DNA of 64,000 nucleotides from Paracoccaceae bacterium (GCA_024742695.1 JANSXY010000001.1:124001-188000), one strand, 5' to 3'. Positions 41,886-52,122 are shown, counted from the first letter of the stretch. The notes: generated by a model not told the origin, from the sequence alone. Translations and numbers: made by a program.

Positions 41886-42437
41886 GTGAAGGCAAAGCTG
41901 AAGCGAACGATCGTTCTGATCGGGATGATGGGGGCGGGCAAGACCGCCGTCGGGACGGCGCTGGCACGGATGCTGGGCGTGCCCTTCGTCGATTCCGACG
42001 ACGAGATCGAACGGGCGGCGAACATGACCGTCGCCGAGATCTTCGCGCGCGACGGCGAGGCGTTTTTCAGGGTCAAGGAAAGCCAGGTGCTCAAGCGGCT
42101 CCTGTCGGGTCCGCCCTGCGTTCTGTCCACCGGCGGCGGCGCCTTCCTGGCCGAGGCGAACCGGCAGGCGATCGAGGCGGCGGGCGTATCGGTCTGGCTG
42201 CGCGCCGATCTCGATCTTCTCTGGGCTCGGGTCCGGCACAAGGCGACGCGGCCCTTGCTGCGCACCGCCGATCCCAAGGGCACGCTGGCAAGGCTGCTGG
42301 AGGCGCGGGCGCCGATCTATGGCCGGGCGCAGCTGATCGTCGAGTCGGAGGCCGACTTGTCGGTCGAGGACATGGCGGCGCGGGTGCTGGCCCGGCTGAA
42401 GGCCGAGGGCGGGATCATCGCGGGAGGCGAGGCATGA
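41886..42437 (+). CDS. aroK: Shikimate kinase
   Basis: A 183-residue P-loop kinase. Walker A is GMMGAGKT (about residues 13-20), DSDDEIE follows the P-loop strand, STGGGAF binds shikimate and RPLLR lies in the lid. The GTG start at 41886 is taken because no better start lies in frame. It phosphorylates shikimate in aromatic amino-acid synthesis. ATGA overlap (42434-42437) with aroB. The AT-rich GATTATATATGG at about 41792 upstream may be the promoter. Confidence 0.95.
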   Translation: MKAKLKRTIVLIGMMGAGKTAVGTALARMLGVPFVDSDDEIERAANMTVAEIFARDGEAFFRVKESQVLKRLLSGPPCVLSTGGGAFLAEANRQAIEAAGVSVWLRADLDLLWARVRHKATRPLLRTADPKGTLARLLEARAPIYGRAQLIVESEADLSVEDMAARVLARLKAEGGIIAGGEA

Positions 42438-43546
42438 GCATCGACACGGTGCGGGTGGACCTGGGCGCGCGCAGCTACGACGTGCGGATCGGCCGCGGCC
42501 TGCTGGCCCGCGCGGGGGCCGAGATCGCGCCCCTGGTGCCGAAGGGCCGCGGCGTCGCGGTGCTGACCGACGAAACCGTGGCCGGGCTGCACCTCGACAG
42601 CCTGCGCGACGGCCTGGGCGGGATCGGCATGGTGGCGCACGCGATGGCGCCAGGCGAGGCGACGAAGGGCTGGGCGGGGCTTGCCGAGGCGGTCGACTGG
42701 CTTCTGGCCGAGAAGGTCGAGCGGCGTGACATCGTGGTGGCGCTTGGCGGCGGGGTGATCGGCGATCTGGGCGGATTCGCCGCCGCGATCCTGCGGCGCG
42801 GCGTGCGCTTCGTGCAGGTTCCCACCACGCTCCTGGCGCAGGTCGACAGTTCGGTGGGCGGCAAGACCGGGATCAACTCGGTCCACGGCAAGAACCTTGT
42901 CGGGGCCTTCCACCAGCCCAGCCTGGTGCTGGCCGATATCGACCTTCTGGCCAGCCTGCCGGAGCGTGATTTCCTGGCCGGTTATGGCGAGGTGGTGAAA
43001 TACGGGCTTCTGGGCGATGCGGCGTTCTTCGACTGGCTGGAGGCGAACGGCCCGGCGCTGGCCGCGGGTGATGCCGCGCTCCGGCAATACGCGGTGCGCC
43101 GGTCGGTCGAGATGAAGGCCGAGATCGTGGCGCGCGACGAGACCGAGCAGGGCGACCGGGCGCTTCTGAACCTCGGCCACACCTTCTGCCACGCGCTGGA
43201 AACCGCGACGGGCTATTCCGGCCGGCTCCTGCATGGCGAGGGTGTGGCGATCGGCTGCGCGCTGGCCTTCGAACTGTCGCAGCGGCTGGGCCTGTGCCCG
43301 CAGGAGGCGCCCGGCCGCGTCAGGGCGCATCTGCGCGCGATGGGCATGAAGACCGACCTGGCCGACATTCCCGGCGATCTGCCGGGGGTCGATGCGCTGA
43401 TCGGCCTGATGCTGCAGGACAAGAAGGTGGTGGACGGCCGGTTGCGGTTCATCCTGGCGCGTGACATCGGCGCGGCCTTCGTCGCGGCCGACGTCGCGAT
43501 GGAACCGGTGCGCGCGGTTCTGGCGGAGGCGCTGTCCGGGCGCTGA
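42434..43546 (+). CDS. aroB: 3-dehydroquinate synthase
   Basis: A 370-residue AroB. NAD-binding GGGVIGDLGGFAA, the substrate and metal segments QVPTTLLAQVDSSVGGKTGIN, RDFLAGYGEVVKYG, LNLGHTFCHALE and LHGEGVAIG are all present. It converts DAHP to 3-dehydroquinate with Zn and NAD. Coupled to aroK, the common proteobacterial pair. GGGAGGCGAGGC precedes ATG. Confidence 0.97.
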   Translation: MSIDTVRVDLGARSYDVRIGRGLLARAGAEIAPLVPKGRGVAVLTDETVAGLHLDSLRDGLGGIGMVAHAMAPGEATKGWAGLAEAVDWLLAEKVERRDIVVALGGGVIGDLGGFAAAILRRGVRFVQVPTTLLAQVDSSVGGKTGINSVHGKNLVGAFHQPSLVLADIDLLASLPERDFLAGYGEVVKYGLLGDAAFFDWLEANGPALAAGDAALRQYAVRRSVEMKAEIVARDETEQGDRALLNLGHTFCHALETATGYSGRLLHGEGVAIGCALAFELSQRLGLCPQEAPGRVRAHLRAMGMKTDLADIPGDLPGVDALIGLMLQDKKVVDGRLRFILARDIGAAFVAADVAMEPVRAVLAEALSGR

Positions 43547-43560
43547 CCGCCCGCTGCCGA

Positions 43561-44061
43561 TCAGAACGGGATGTCATCGTCGAAATCCGACCGGCCGCCG
43601 CCCTGCGGGGCGCTGCCGCCGCCAGAGGGTCCGCCGCCGCCGAAGCCCGGATCGTCGCCGTAGCCGCCGGAGGAGCCGCCGAAGCCGCCGCCGCCGCCAC
43701 CGCCTTCGCCACGACCGTCAAGCATCGTCAACTCACCCCGGTAGGGACGCAGCGCGATCTCGGTGGTGTAGCGGTCCTGGCCGGACTGGTCCTGCCACTT
43801 GCGGGTTTCCAGCTGGCCTTCGAGATAGACCTTCGACCCCTTGCGCAGGTATTGCTCGGCGATCCGCACCAGCGGTTCGGAATAGATCGCGACCGAATGC
43901 CATTCCGTCTTCTCGCGGTTTTCGCCGGTGTTGCGGTCGCGCCAGCGTTCGGAGGTGGCGATCCGCAGGTTGCACACCTTCCCGCCGGAGGGGAAGGTCC
44001 GCACCTCTGGATCGCGCCCGAGATTGCCGATCAGGATCACCTTGTTGACGGAACCGGCCAT
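43561..44061 (-). CDS. ssb: Single-stranded DNA-binding protein
   Basis: A 166-residue SSB. The OB-fold covers residues 1 to about 110 ([20 protein letters not shown], then [19 protein letters not shown]). A Gly-rich linker of about 40 residues leads to the acidic tip DFDDDIPF, which binds partner proteins. It coats single-stranded DNA in replication and repair. Convergent with aroB (14-base gap). Confidence 0.97.
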   Translation of the reverse strand: MAGSVNKVILIGNLGRDPEVRTFPSGGKVCNLRIATSERWRDRNTGENREKTEWHSVAIYSEPLVRIAEQYLRKGSKVYLEGQLETRKWQDQSGQDRYTTEIALRPYRGELTMLDGRGEGGGGGGGFGGSSGGYGDDPGFGGGGPSGGGSAPQGGGRSDFDDDIPF

Positions 44062-44224
44062 CAGAACACCCCCTTGGTCGAATCTTGTTTCCGCTCGTTC
44101 GCCGGTTAGACCAAAGCCGGTTGGTTAATGAAAGCCTAATGTGACCGGGCACCAACGCGGGACTGCTGGAAAACGCCGCGGTTTCGTCTATAATGCGCGC
44201 CGTTCGCGGGAATGAGGCGATGCG

Positions 44225-44818
44225 ATGCGGCGGATCGGGGTTTCGGTTGCGATCGGGGCGATGCTGGTGACGGGTCAGGCCGCAGCGGAGGGGCTGAGCT
44301 TTTCCGGCGCGTCGAAGTCGCGCCACCAGCTGTTCAAGTCGCAGGCCGCGCTGCTGGACGGCAAGCTGGCCGACCAATATGCCGGCTCGGCGCGGCTGAT
44401 GCCGAAATCCGCCACGGTGACGGCGCGGACGATCCCGGCCTATGCCGGGCGCTACCGGGGCGAATACCTGGCGCTCGCCCGCGCCGCGGCGCAACGCCAC
44501 GGCATCCCCGAAGACCTGTTCCTGCGGCTGGTGCAGCGCGAAAGCGGCTGGAACCCCACCGCCGTCTCCACCAAGGGCGCGCAGGGGCTGGCGCAGCTGA
44601 TGCCGGGCACCGCCGACCTTCTGCGGGTCGATCCGGCCGATCCGAAGCAGAACCTGGAAGGCGGCGCGCGATACCTGCGGATGATGTACGACCGGTTCGG
44701 CGACTGGAAGCTGGCGCTGGCCGCCTACAACGCCGGTCCCGAAGCGGTGGAACGGCACGGTGGCGTGCCGCCCTATGCCGAGACGCAGGGCTACGTCAGC
44801 CACATCCTCGGGATCTGA
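44225..44818 (+). CDS. Lytic transglycosylase, SLT domain
   Basis: A 197-residue exported protein with a signal peptide (about residues 1-21). The SLT domain spans about residues 85-190: [18 protein letters not shown] with catalytic Glu106, [13 protein letters not shown], and [18 protein letters not shown]. It cleaves glycan strands of peptidoglycan to 1,6-anhydromuramoyl products. Stands alone, convergent with the peptide ABC ATPase and sharing a hairpin terminator with it. Confidence 0.93.
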   Translation: MRRIGVSVAIGAMLVTGQAAAEGLSFSGASKSRHQLFKSQAALLDGKLADQYAGSARLMPKSATVTARTIPAYAGRYRGEYLALARAAAQRHGIPEDLFLRLVQRESGWNPTAVSTKGAQGLAQLMPGTADLLRVDPADPKQNLEGGARYLRMMYDRFGDWKLALAAYNAGPEAVERHGGVPPYAETQGYVSHILGI

Positions 44819-44819
44819 G

Positions 44820-44843
44820 CGCGGCGGAAGCTACTCCGCCGCG
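44820..44843. terminator. Bidirectional terminator hairpin
   Basis: CGCGGCGGA (44820-44828) pairs with TCCGCCGCG (44835-44843) around a 6-base loop, between the convergent transglycosylase and ABC ATPase genes. It overlaps the last codons of the ATPase gene. No long T-run is present. Confidence 0.6.
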
Positions 44844-46915
44844 ACCTTGATCACCGGTTCCATCGTCCTGAGGATCTCGTCGGACAGGTGGCACTTGATC
44901 TGGTGGCCGTTCCCCAGTTGCTTCACCGGCGGCACCTCGGTGTCGCACAGCCCGCCCGGCACCTGCGATTTCCAGCGGCAGCGGGTCTGGAACGGGCAGC
45001 CCGGCGGCGGGTTCACCGCCGAGGGGATATCGCCCTCCAGCACGATGCGCTTCTTCTCGACATGGGTATCGGCGATCGGTACCGCCGACAGCAGCGCCTC
45101 GGTATAGGGATGGTAGGGCGGGGCGAAGACCTGGTCGGTGGTGCCCAGTTCGACCACGTGGCCAAGATACATCACCATCACCCGGTCGCTGAGATAGCGG
45201 ACGATCGACAGGTCGTGGCTGATGAACAAGAGCGTGGTCTTGTTCTTGCGCTGGATCTCCATCAGCAGGTCGGTCACCGCCGCCTGAACCGACACGTCGA
45301 GCGCCGAAACCGGTTCATCCGCGACGACGATCTTCGCACCGCCGGCGAAGGCCCGCGCGATGCCGACGCGTTGCTTCTGCCCGCCCGACAGTTGCCGGGG
45401 CATCCGTTCGGCGAATTCGCGCGGCAGTTTCACGAGGTCGAGAAGTTCCAGCATCCGCGCGTGGCGGGCCGCCTCGCTGTCGCCGACGCCGAAGATTTCC
45501 AGCGCCCGCATGATCTGCCGGCCGACCGTCATCGAGGGGTTGAGCGTGTCGAACGGGTTCTGGAACACCATCTGCACGCCCGACACCGTGTCGGTCGAGC
45601 GCCGCTCGATCGGGGTCGACTGGATCTCGTTGTCGTAGAGCAGGATCCGGCCCGCCGTCGCGGTCTCCAGCCCCATCAGCACCTTGGCGAAGGTCGACTT
45701 GCCGCAGCCGGATTCGCCAACGATCGCCAGCGTCTCGCCCTCGCGGGCCTCGAAGCTGAGCGTCTCGTTGGCCTTGACCACCTTGTGATCGCCGCCGCCG
45801 AACAGCTTGGAGGCCGCGACCTCGTAGTACTTTCGCAGATCCTCCATCCGCAGCACCGGTTCGCCGATCTCCGAGCGCTCGATCTGCGCGGCGAGGTCGG
45901 GCGGCGCGTCCCAGTCGATCTCGTCGACGCGGATGCAGCGGGTCGCGTGCCGGTCGTGTTCGGGGACGGACACCATCTTGATATCGGCCGCGTCGCAGCG
46001 GCCCTGCGCGAAATAGTTGCAGCGCGGACCGAAGTTGCATCCCGGCGGCCGTTCGTGCGGCAGCGGAAAGTTGCCGGGGATCGCCACCAGCGGCCGGGTG
46101 TTCTTGTCGGCGCCGGGCAGCGGGATCGAGCGGAATAGGGCCTGGGTGTAGGGATGCTGCATCTTGTCGAAGACATCGGTGATCGACCCGGTCTCCACCG
46201 CCTCGCCGGAATACATCACGCAGATCCGGTCGCAGACCTCCAGCACCAGGCCGAGGTTGTGGCTGATGAACAGCATCGAGGTGCCGTGCTTCTTCGCCAG
46301 GTCCTTGACGATGTCGACGATCCCGGCCTCGACCGTCACGTCGAGCGCGGTGGTCGGTTCGTCGAGGATCAGCAGCGCCGGCTTCGACATCAGCGCCATG
46401 GCGATGACGATCCGCTGCTGCTGGCCGCCCGACAGCTGGTGCGGGTAGCTTTTCAGGATGCGGTCGGGGTCGGGCAGGCGCACGTCGGCGACGATCTGGC
46501 GGGCAAGATCCCAGGCGTCCTGTTGGCTCATGCCCTCGTGGATCATCGGCACTTCGGCAAGCTGGTGGCCTATCTTCATGGCCGGGTTGAGGCTTGCCAT
46601 CGGTTCCTGGTAGATCATCGCGATTTCCGAACCGCGGATATCGCGCAGCTCCTCGTCGCCCATCTCGGTCAGGTCACGGCCCTTGAACTTGATCGTGCCG
46701 CCGGTGATCCGCCCGTTCTTGCCGAGGTCGCGCATCACGGCGAGCGCGACGGTCGACTTGCCGCAGCCGGATTCGCCCACCAGCCCCATCGCCTCGCCGG
46801 GCTGCACGGTGACGGAGAAATCCATCACCGCCGGGATTTCCCGAAGCCGGGTGAAGAACGAGATCGAGAGATTGCTGATCTCGAGGATCGGGCCGTCGTA
46901 GTCCCACTTGGTCAT
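44831..46915 (-). CDS. Dipeptide/oligopeptide ABC transporter, fused double ATPase
   Basis: A 694-residue protein with two complete ABC modules (DppD-like then DppF-like). First: GLVGESGCGKST, LSGGQQQR, ALLILDEPTTALD. Second, after about residue 350: AIVGESGCGKST, LSGGQKQR, IVVADEPVSALD. Each half ends with the Cys-containing oligopeptide-transporter tail (GCNFGPRC; GCPFQTRC). It drives import of peptides or related solutes through the DppB/DppC pair. Usually two separate genes; here a single fused one. It starts 12 bases after the dppC-type gene. Confidence 0.95.
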   Translation of the reverse strand: MTKWDYDGPILEISNLSISFFTRLREIPAVMDFSVTVQPGEAMGLVGESGCGKSTVALAVMRDLGKNGRITGGTIKFKGRDLTEMGDEELRDIRGSEIAMIYQEPMASLNPAMKIGHQLAEVPMIHEGMSQQDAWDLARQIVADVRLPDPDRILKSYPHQLSGGQQQRIVIAMALMSKPALLILDEPTTALDVTVEAGIVDIVKDLAKKHGTSMLFISHNLGLVLEVCDRICVMYSGEAVETGSITDVFDKMQHPYTQALFRSIPLPGADKNTRPLVAIPGNFPLPHERPPGCNFGPRCNYFAQGRCDAADIKMVSVPEHDRHATRCIRVDEIDWDAPPDLAAQIERSEIGEPVLRMEDLRKYYEVAASKLFGGGDHKVVKANETLSFEAREGETLAIVGESGCGKSTFAKVLMGLETATAGRILLYDNEIQSTPIERRSTDTVSGVQMVFQNPFDTLNPSMTVGRQIMRALEIFGVGDSEAARHARMLELLDLVKLPREFAERMPRQLSGGQKQRVGIARAFAGGAKIVVADEPVSALDVSVQAAVTDLLMEIQRKNKTTLLFISHDLSIVRYLSDRVMVMYLGHVVELGTTDQVFAPPYHPYTEALLSAVPIADTHVEKKRIVLEGDIPSAVNPPPGCPFQTRCRWKSQVPGGLCDTEVPPVKQLGNGHQIKCHLSDEILRTMEPVIKVAAE

Positions 46916-46927
46916 GTCGCGTCCCCC

Positions 46928-48085
46928 TCAGTCCTTCAGGCTTTCCTCGCGCAGCCCGTCCGCCAGCAGGTTGAGCCCCAGAACGAGGCTCATCAGCGAC
47001 AGCGCGGGCACCAGCGCGGGATGCGGGGCGATCGACAAAAGCCGCCGGCCCTGGTTGATGGTGGACCCCCAGTCGGGGCTTTCGGGTTCCAGCCCGAGGC
47101 CAAAGAACCCCAGCGTCCCGAGAAGGATCGTGGTGTAGCCGATGCGCAGGCAGAAATCGACGATCAGCGGCCCGCGGGCATTGGGCAGGATTTCCCACAG
47201 CATGATGTACCACGGACCCTCGCCGCGGGTCTGGGCGGCGGCCACGTAGTCGCGCGTCTGGATTTCCAGCGCGAGGCCCCGCACGATCCGGAACACCGTG
47301 GGCGAGTTCACGAACACCACCGAAACGAACACGATCAGGATGTTCGCGGGCATCGCGATGATGCCCAAGGGATCGGCGTTCCAGGCGAGGCCGAGATAGA
47401 CCCAGCCGCCCACCACCAGCGTCACCGCAAGGTAGATGTTGCGCAGCGTCGGCTGCACGTAGAAGCGGCTGTTCCAAAGGATCGCAAGGAACACGATCGG
47501 GAACAGGAACAGCACCGCGGCCATGTAGCGTGGCAGGCCGGTTTCCACCATCTCGGGCGTGACCAGCAGGTAGAACAGCAAGATCACCGGGAAGGCGAGG
47601 ATCAGGTTGGCGAGGAACGACAGCACGGTGTCGAGCCGGCCGCCGTAATAGCCCGCCGGCAGGCCCAGCGTGATGCCGACCATGAAGGCGAACAGCGTCG
47701 CGACCGGCGCGATGGTGACGACGATGCGGCTGCCCTCGACCATCCGGCTGAACACGTCGCGCGCCAGGTTGTCGCCGCCGAACAGGTAGTAGGGATAGAC
47801 ATCGCCCGAGGTCACCGGCGTTCCCGGCAGCTTGTTCTTCATCCCCGAGATCTGGCTCAGCGGATCATGGGTGGCGATCACGTCGGCGAAGAGCGCGGTG
47901 AACACCCAGAACATCACGATCGCGAAGCCGATCATCCCGATCGGGCTGTCGAAGAGCTTGCCGTAAAGGCCCAGCCGCCGCTTGAAGGTGATCGACAGCG
48001 CGTAGGTCACGGCAAGCGCGATCCAGACCGGCCAGAACCGGCCCAGAACCGCGACGATGATGCTGCCCCAGCTAAGTGCGTCCAT
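46928..48085 (-). CDS. Peptide ABC transporter permease (DppC-like)
   Basis: A 385-residue inner-membrane permease. About six membrane helices are visible (first about residues 12-32), with the ATPase-contact EAA segment around DYVAAAQTRGEGPWYIMLWEILPN. It is longer than usual DppC (about 300) because of an insert in the middle (about residues 180-250). One base separates it from the dppB-like gene. Pairs with the fused ATPase downstream. Confidence 0.92.
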   Translation of the reverse strand: MDALSWGSIIVAVLGRFWPVWIALAVTYALSITFKRRLGLYGKLFDSPIGMIGFAIVMFWVFTALFADVIATHDPLSQISGMKNKLPGTPVTSGDVYPYYLFGGDNLARDVFSRMVEGSRIVVTIAPVATLFAFMVGITLGLPAGYYGGRLDTVLSFLANLILAFPVILLFYLLVTPEMVETGLPRYMAAVLFLFPIVFLAILWNSRFYVQPTLRNIYLAVTLVVGGWVYLGLAWNADPLGIIAMPANILIVFVSVVFVNSPTVFRIVRGLALEIQTRDYVAAAQTRGEGPWYIMLWEILPNARGPLIVDFCLRIGYTTILLGTLGFFGLGLEPESPDWGSTINQGRRLLSIAPHPALVPALSLMSLVLGLNLLADGLREESLKD

Positions 48086-48086
48086 G

Positions 48087-49130
48087 TCAGCCGATCCTGA
48101 TCCGGGGGTTGAGGTAGACGTAGCCGATGTCGGAGATCAGCTGCGTCACCAGCACGACGAAGACGGCAACGACCGAACAGCCGAGCAAGAGCTCGATGTC
48201 GTTGTTGCCCGCCGCCTGCACCAGCGTCCAGCCGAAGCCCTTGTAGTTGAACAGCGTCTCGACGATCACCACGCCGTTAAGAAGCCAGGCGAATTGCAGC
48301 ATGATCACCGTGAACGGCGCGATCAGCGCGTTTCTCAGCGCGTGTTTCAGCACGATGTTGCGGAAACTCACGCCCTTGAGCCGGGCGGTGCGGATGTATT
48401 GCGCGGTCATCACCTCGGTCATCGAGGCCCGCGTCATCCGCGCGATATAGCCCATGCCATACAGCGCGATGGTCAGCACCGGCAGGAAGAAGTTCCAGAA
48501 CGTGATGTCGTCGGCGGCCGATGTGGCGGTGCCCTTGAACCAGTTCATTCCCAGCATCGGCGTCGCGAAGAGCGTGATGAACACCACGCCGGACACGTAT
48601 TCGGGCGTCGCCGTCGAGGCGATCGAGAAGGTCGACAGCGACCGGTCGAGGCGCGAACCCTCGCGCATGCCGGCCACCACGCCGATGATCAGCGCCGACG
48701 GCACCATCAGCAGCATCACGAACAGCATCAGCCAGCCGGTCAGCCCCAGCCGCTTGCCGATGATCTCCGATACCGGTTCCTTGAAGACGTTGGAAAAGCC
48801 CCAGTAGCCCTGGATCACCCCGCAGCGCGTCGCCGCCTCGGCCGGATCCTGCCCGCGGGCGATGCAGCGGCCGGTGGTCACGCCGTCCTCGGTGCGGGTC
48901 CAGCCGGGAATGACGCCCAGCCATTCGCCGTAGCGCACGAGGATCGGCTGCGCGTATCCGTTCTTTTCCAGCCAGCTTTGCACCTCGGCATCCGAAATCC
49001 GGCTGCCGGCCTCGGTCTTGGCGATCTTCTCGAGGTTCGGGGGAAGGTTGGTGAGGTAGAAGACGACGAATGTCAGGCACAGTGCCGTCAACACCATCGT
49101 CCCGAAACGTCGAAGCAGGAAGCCGAACAT
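48087..49130 (-). CDS. Peptide ABC transporter permease (DppB-like)
   Basis: A 347-residue permease of the DppB/OppB type. It opens MFGFLLRRFGTMVLTALCLTFVVFYL, with six membrane helices and the ATPase-contact loop AQYIRTARLKGVSFRNIVLKHALRN. A periplasmic insertion (about residues 30-115) is larger than in typical members. First of the two membrane genes, 125 bases after the binding protein gene, with a hairpin between. Confidence 0.93.
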   Translation of the reverse strand: MFGFLLRRFGTMVLTALCLTFVVFYLTNLPPNLEKIAKTEAGSRISDAEVQSWLEKNGYAQPILVRYGEWLGVIPGWTRTEDGVTTGRCIARGQDPAEAATRCGVIQGYWGFSNVFKEPVSEIIGKRLGLTGWLMLFVMLLMVPSALIIGVVAGMREGSRLDRSLSTFSIASTATPEYVSGVVFITLFATPMLGMNWFKGTATSAADDITFWNFFLPVLTIALYGMGYIARMTRASMTEVMTAQYIRTARLKGVSFRNIVLKHALRNALIAPFTVIMLQFAWLLNGVVIVETLFNYKGFGWTLVQAAGNNDIELLLGCSVVAVFVVLVTQLISDIGYVYLNPRIRIG

Positions 49131-49216
49131 GCGATGTCCTTTGCCAGCTGGTGGCCGCTACCCGCTCGCGCGTGTCACGACACGCCCGGCACCGGGTCGG
49201 AAGCGGGGACACGGGT

Positions 49217-49243
49217 GGGGTGCAGCCTGGCCGGCTGCACCCC
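49217..49243 (-). terminator. Intercistronic hairpin after peptide-binding-protein gene
   Basis: GGGGTGCAGCC (49217-49227) pairs perfectly with GGCTGCACCCC (49233-49243) around a 5-base loop. It lies 12 bases past the binding-protein stop (minus strand) and 87 bases before dppB. It probably favours accumulation of the binding-protein mRNA. Confidence 0.75.
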
Positions 49244-49255
49244 GATCACGGGTAA

Positions 49256-50914
49256 TCAGGCGTCAACCCACCACTTGTAGTGGTGGTGTTCGAACGTCGG
49301 GTGCATGTCGGCGCCCTTGACGTTGTCCTTGACGTGCCGGAACAGCGACCGCCAGTAGGGCTGGATCAGCACGCCTTCGTCCTGCATGATCTTCTCGATG
49401 TCCGCCATCACCACGCGGCGCTCGTCCGCATCGGCGATCGACATCGCCTTGGCGAGAAGCGCGTCGAACTCGGCATTGTTGAACGCCGTTTCGTTCCACG
49501 CCACGCCGGACTTGTAGGCCAGCGCCAGAACCTGCACGCCAAGCGGGCGCATGTTCCACTCGGTGGCCGAGAACGGGTACTTCAGCCAGTCGTTCCAGAA
49601 GGTCGAGCCGGGCAGGATCGTCCGCTTGATGTTGATGCCGGCGTCGCGCATCTGCGCGGCGACGGAGTCACAGGTCGCGGCCTGCCACGCGTCGTCGAGC
49701 GAGATCAGCTCGAACTCGGTGTCGGCATGGCCGGCGGCGGTCAGCATTTCCATCGCCTTGGCGCCGTCCACGGTGAGCGGCGGAAGCTCCGCGTACTCGG
49801 GGTGGATCGGGCAGACATGGTGGTTCTCGGCAACCATGCCGAGGCCGGCGAAGCCCAGTTCCAGCACCACCGCGTTGTCGACGGCCATCTGGATCGCGTT
49901 GCGGACGTCACGGTTGTCGTAGGGCGCGGACAGCTGGTTGAAGCGCACCGCGATCGTGGCCGAGGTGACGGCTTCCGACCGGGTCCAGCCGAGGCTGTCG
50001 AAGACCTCCACGAAGTCGCCCGAGGTCCTGTAGGTGCAATCGATCTCGTCGGACGAGGCCGCGGCGAAGACCGCCGCCGGATCGGTGCCCAGATCGATGT
50101 ACTCGATCCGGTCGAGATACGGGCCGCCGTAAACCTCGGTGCCCCACCAGGTGTGATCGGGATTGCGCACCAGCACCTGCTTGACGCCAACCTCGTTGGT
50201 CTCCGGCAGCCAGGCGCCGGTGCCGATCGGGTTGTCCGCCGGGCTGCCGTTGTCATAGCTCTGGTGGACCACGGCGGCCGGGTAGTCGGCCATGCCGACG
50301 ATGATCGTGATGTCGGGCGCGGGCAGGGTCAGCTTCACCGTCATGTCGTCGACGATGGTGATCGCGCCGTCGCGGGCCTTCTTGGTTTCCTCGTCGACAA
50401 GCCCGCCCATCCGCGCGGCCATCGAGTTGCCCTCGACCGTCGCGTCGCACCAGCGGGTGATGTTGTGGGCCACGTCGGCGGCGGTGAAATCGTCGCCGTT
50501 GTTCCACTTCACGCCCGGACGGATGTTCAGGGTGTATTCGGTGGCGTCGTCATTGGCCGACCAGCCTTCCAGCAGCATGCCGCGCAGCGTGCCGTCGGAA
50601 TTGTATTCGACGAGGTAGTCGAGCCAGCCGCGGGCGAAGTTCGCAAGCTCCGACCAGTCCCAGGTCCGCGGATCCTTGAGCGCCTTGGTCTCCATCGCCA
50701 TGCGCAGGGTGCCGCCTTCCTTGGCCATGCCATGCGCCTCGGCGAAGGCGGGCGCCTCGAGGCCAAGCGCGCCGTAGGCGGCCACGGCGGTCGCGCCGAG
50801 CGCGGTGGCGCGCGACAGGAACTCGCGGCGGCTCAGTTCGCCGGCCTTGCACTCCTCCGCGTACATCTGCACCGCCGGGTGCAGCACCGGGGCGAAGGTT
50901 TCGTGTTTGGTCAT
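49256..50914 (-). CDS. Peptide ABC transporter, substrate-binding protein (Tat-exported)
   Basis: A 552-residue SBP_bac_5 protein. The start at 50914 is followed by a twin-arginine leader ([19 protein letters not shown], about residues 27-45), so export is likely through Tat. The mature domain has the family pattern [23 protein letters not shown] and [11 protein letters not shown]. It binds dipeptides, oligopeptides or similar solutes for the DppBC-DF machine. First gene of the minus-strand importer operon; GGGAGAGAAAC precedes ATG. Confidence 0.93.
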   Translation of the reverse strand: MTKHETFAPVLHPAVQMYAEECKAGELSRREFLSRATALGATAVAAYGALGLEAPAFAEAHGMAKEGGTLRMAMETKALKDPRTWDWSELANFARGWLDYLVEYNSDGTLRGMLLEGWSANDDATEYTLNIRPGVKWNNGDDFTAADVAHNITRWCDATVEGNSMAARMGGLVDEETKKARDGAITIVDDMTVKLTLPAPDITIIVGMADYPAAVVHQSYDNGSPADNPIGTGAWLPETNEVGVKQVLVRNPDHTWWGTEVYGGPYLDRIEYIDLGTDPAAVFAAASSDEIDCTYRTSGDFVEVFDSLGWTRSEAVTSATIAVRFNQLSAPYDNRDVRNAIQMAVDNAVVLELGFAGLGMVAENHHVCPIHPEYAELPPLTVDGAKAMEMLTAAGHADTEFELISLDDAWQAATCDSVAAQMRDAGINIKRTILPGSTFWNDWLKYPFSATEWNMRPLGVQVLALAYKSGVAWNETAFNNAEFDALLAKAMSIADADERRVVMADIEKIMQDEGVLIQPYWRSLFRHVKDNVKGADMHPTFEHHHYKWWVDA

Positions 50915-50945
50915 GTTTCTCTCCCTGTGAGACACGGTTGTTCTG

Positions 50946-50967
50946 ATCCGGCCGTTACGGCCCGGAT
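50946..50967 (-). other. Hairpin in leader of peptide-binding-protein gene
   Basis: ATCCGGCCG (50946-50954) pairs with CGGCCCGGAT (50958-50967) with a single bulged base, around TTA. It lies about 30 bases before the ATG at 50914 and may be a leader structure or a weak terminator of the upstream AraC gene. No T-run. Confidence 0.4.
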
Positions 50968-51138
50968 GGCCCTTTCGCATCGGCGGGCCTTCGGTCGGTC
51001 ACCCGCGTATTGCGCACGGAACCCGCTTGCGCGTCAACGCCTGCTTTCGCCGCTTTGCGCTTCATTCCCGACATCGGTATCAAGCAAAACCGACATGCCG
51101 GCGCGGGTCAACCCTCCGCCCCGTGGTCGGTGCCGCCG

Positions 51139-52122
51139 TCAGCGCGCCTTGCGGAACGCCGTGGGGGTCTTGCCGGTGTGCGCCTGGAAGGCGCGGGTGA
51201 AATAGGCCGGCGACGTGAAGCCGAGGTCCGCGGCGATCCGGTTCACCGGAAGGTCGGTTTCCATCAGCATCCGCCGCGCCTCGAACAGCACCCGGTCCTG
51301 CACCAGCTTGAGCGCCGAGCGCCCGCAGGTCTGGTTGCAGACCCGGCTCAGATGCGTCGGCGTGACGCCAAGCGCGGCGGCATAATCGGCCACGCCCTTG
51401 CCGCTGGCGAACTCGCGTTCGAGCATCTCGGTGTACCGCGTGACGAGGCGGCGGGCCGCGTCGGGGCGCTTCGCGTCGTCCTGCGTCGCGGCGCGCTGGC
51501 GTTCCAGCCAGACGCCCAGAAGGCCCAGGTGGTGCCGCGCCGCGCGGTCTGCGCCGGGGCGGTCGCTGTCCAGCTCGCGCTGGATCGCGTCCAGCACGGC
51601 CGACAGTTCGCCTTGCGGCGCGGCGTCGCGCACCCGCAGGTGCAGCGGTTCGTCCGGCAGCGTCACGTCGCTGCCCCGGCCGAAGAACACCGCTGTGCCG
51701 AAGACCTGCGGCCCAAGCTCGAACCCGTGCATCGTGCCCGGCGGCAGGAACACGGCGTTGTGGGCGCCGTAGCCGCGCGTCACGCCGGCAACGGTGATCC
51801 GGCCCTGGCCGCGGGTGAACCAGTAAAGCACCGGCCCGGAATAGGAGCGCATCGCCTCCACCCGCCAGCGGCCACCCTGCGCTAGCCGCGGGATCGGCAC
51901 CAGCCTTACGCCGCCCTCGTCCGGCGTGGCCGGCACCACCGGCGCGCGGAACGGCGCCGTCACCGGCTTGCGTTCCCGCGGCGGGCGCGGTTCGGCGCCT
52001 GCCGCCTGCGGCGGCGGAGGTTCCACCACCTTCGCGGGCGACGGGGCATGCACGTCCGCGACGGACGTGCGGGGGCGCTGCGTCGCGTATTGCGACAGCG
52101 CCGGTCCGGAGAAAATCTTCAC
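51139..52122 (-). CDS. AraC-family transcriptional regulator
   Basis: A 327-residue regulator starting at GTG (52122). An N-terminal AraC cupin ligand domain covers about residues 70-180 (VLYWFTRGQGRITVAG, FLPPGTMHGF). The C-terminal double helix-turn-helix is VADYAAALGVTPTHLSRVCN and VNRIAADLGFTSPAYFTRAF. Residues about 20-65 are a Pro-rich low-complexity spacer. It lies 224 bases upstream of the peptide importer operon, same strand, and may regulate it; the effector is unknown. Confidence 0.92.
   Translation of the reverse strand: MKIFSGPALSQYATQRPRTSVADVHAPSPAKVVEPPPPQAAGAEPRPPRERKPVTAPFRAPVVPATPDEGGVRLVPIPRLAQGGRWRVEAMRSYSGPVLYWFTRGQGRITVAGVTRGYGAHNAVFLPPGTMHGFELGPQVFGTAVFFGRGSDVTLPDEPLHLRVRDAAPQGELSAVLDAIQRELDSDRPGADRAARHHLGLLGVWLERQRAATQDDAKRPDAARRLVTRYTEMLEREFASGKGVADYAAALGVTPTHLSRVCNQTCGRSALKLVQDRVLFEARRMLMETDLPVNRIAADLGFTSPAYFTRAFQAHTGKTPTAFRKAR

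Noticed and set aside
44062-44224. LexA box upstream of ssb
   Set aside because: The best match (GTTT-N6-GTTC near 44089) misses one base and the N7 spacing of the alphaproteobacterial site.
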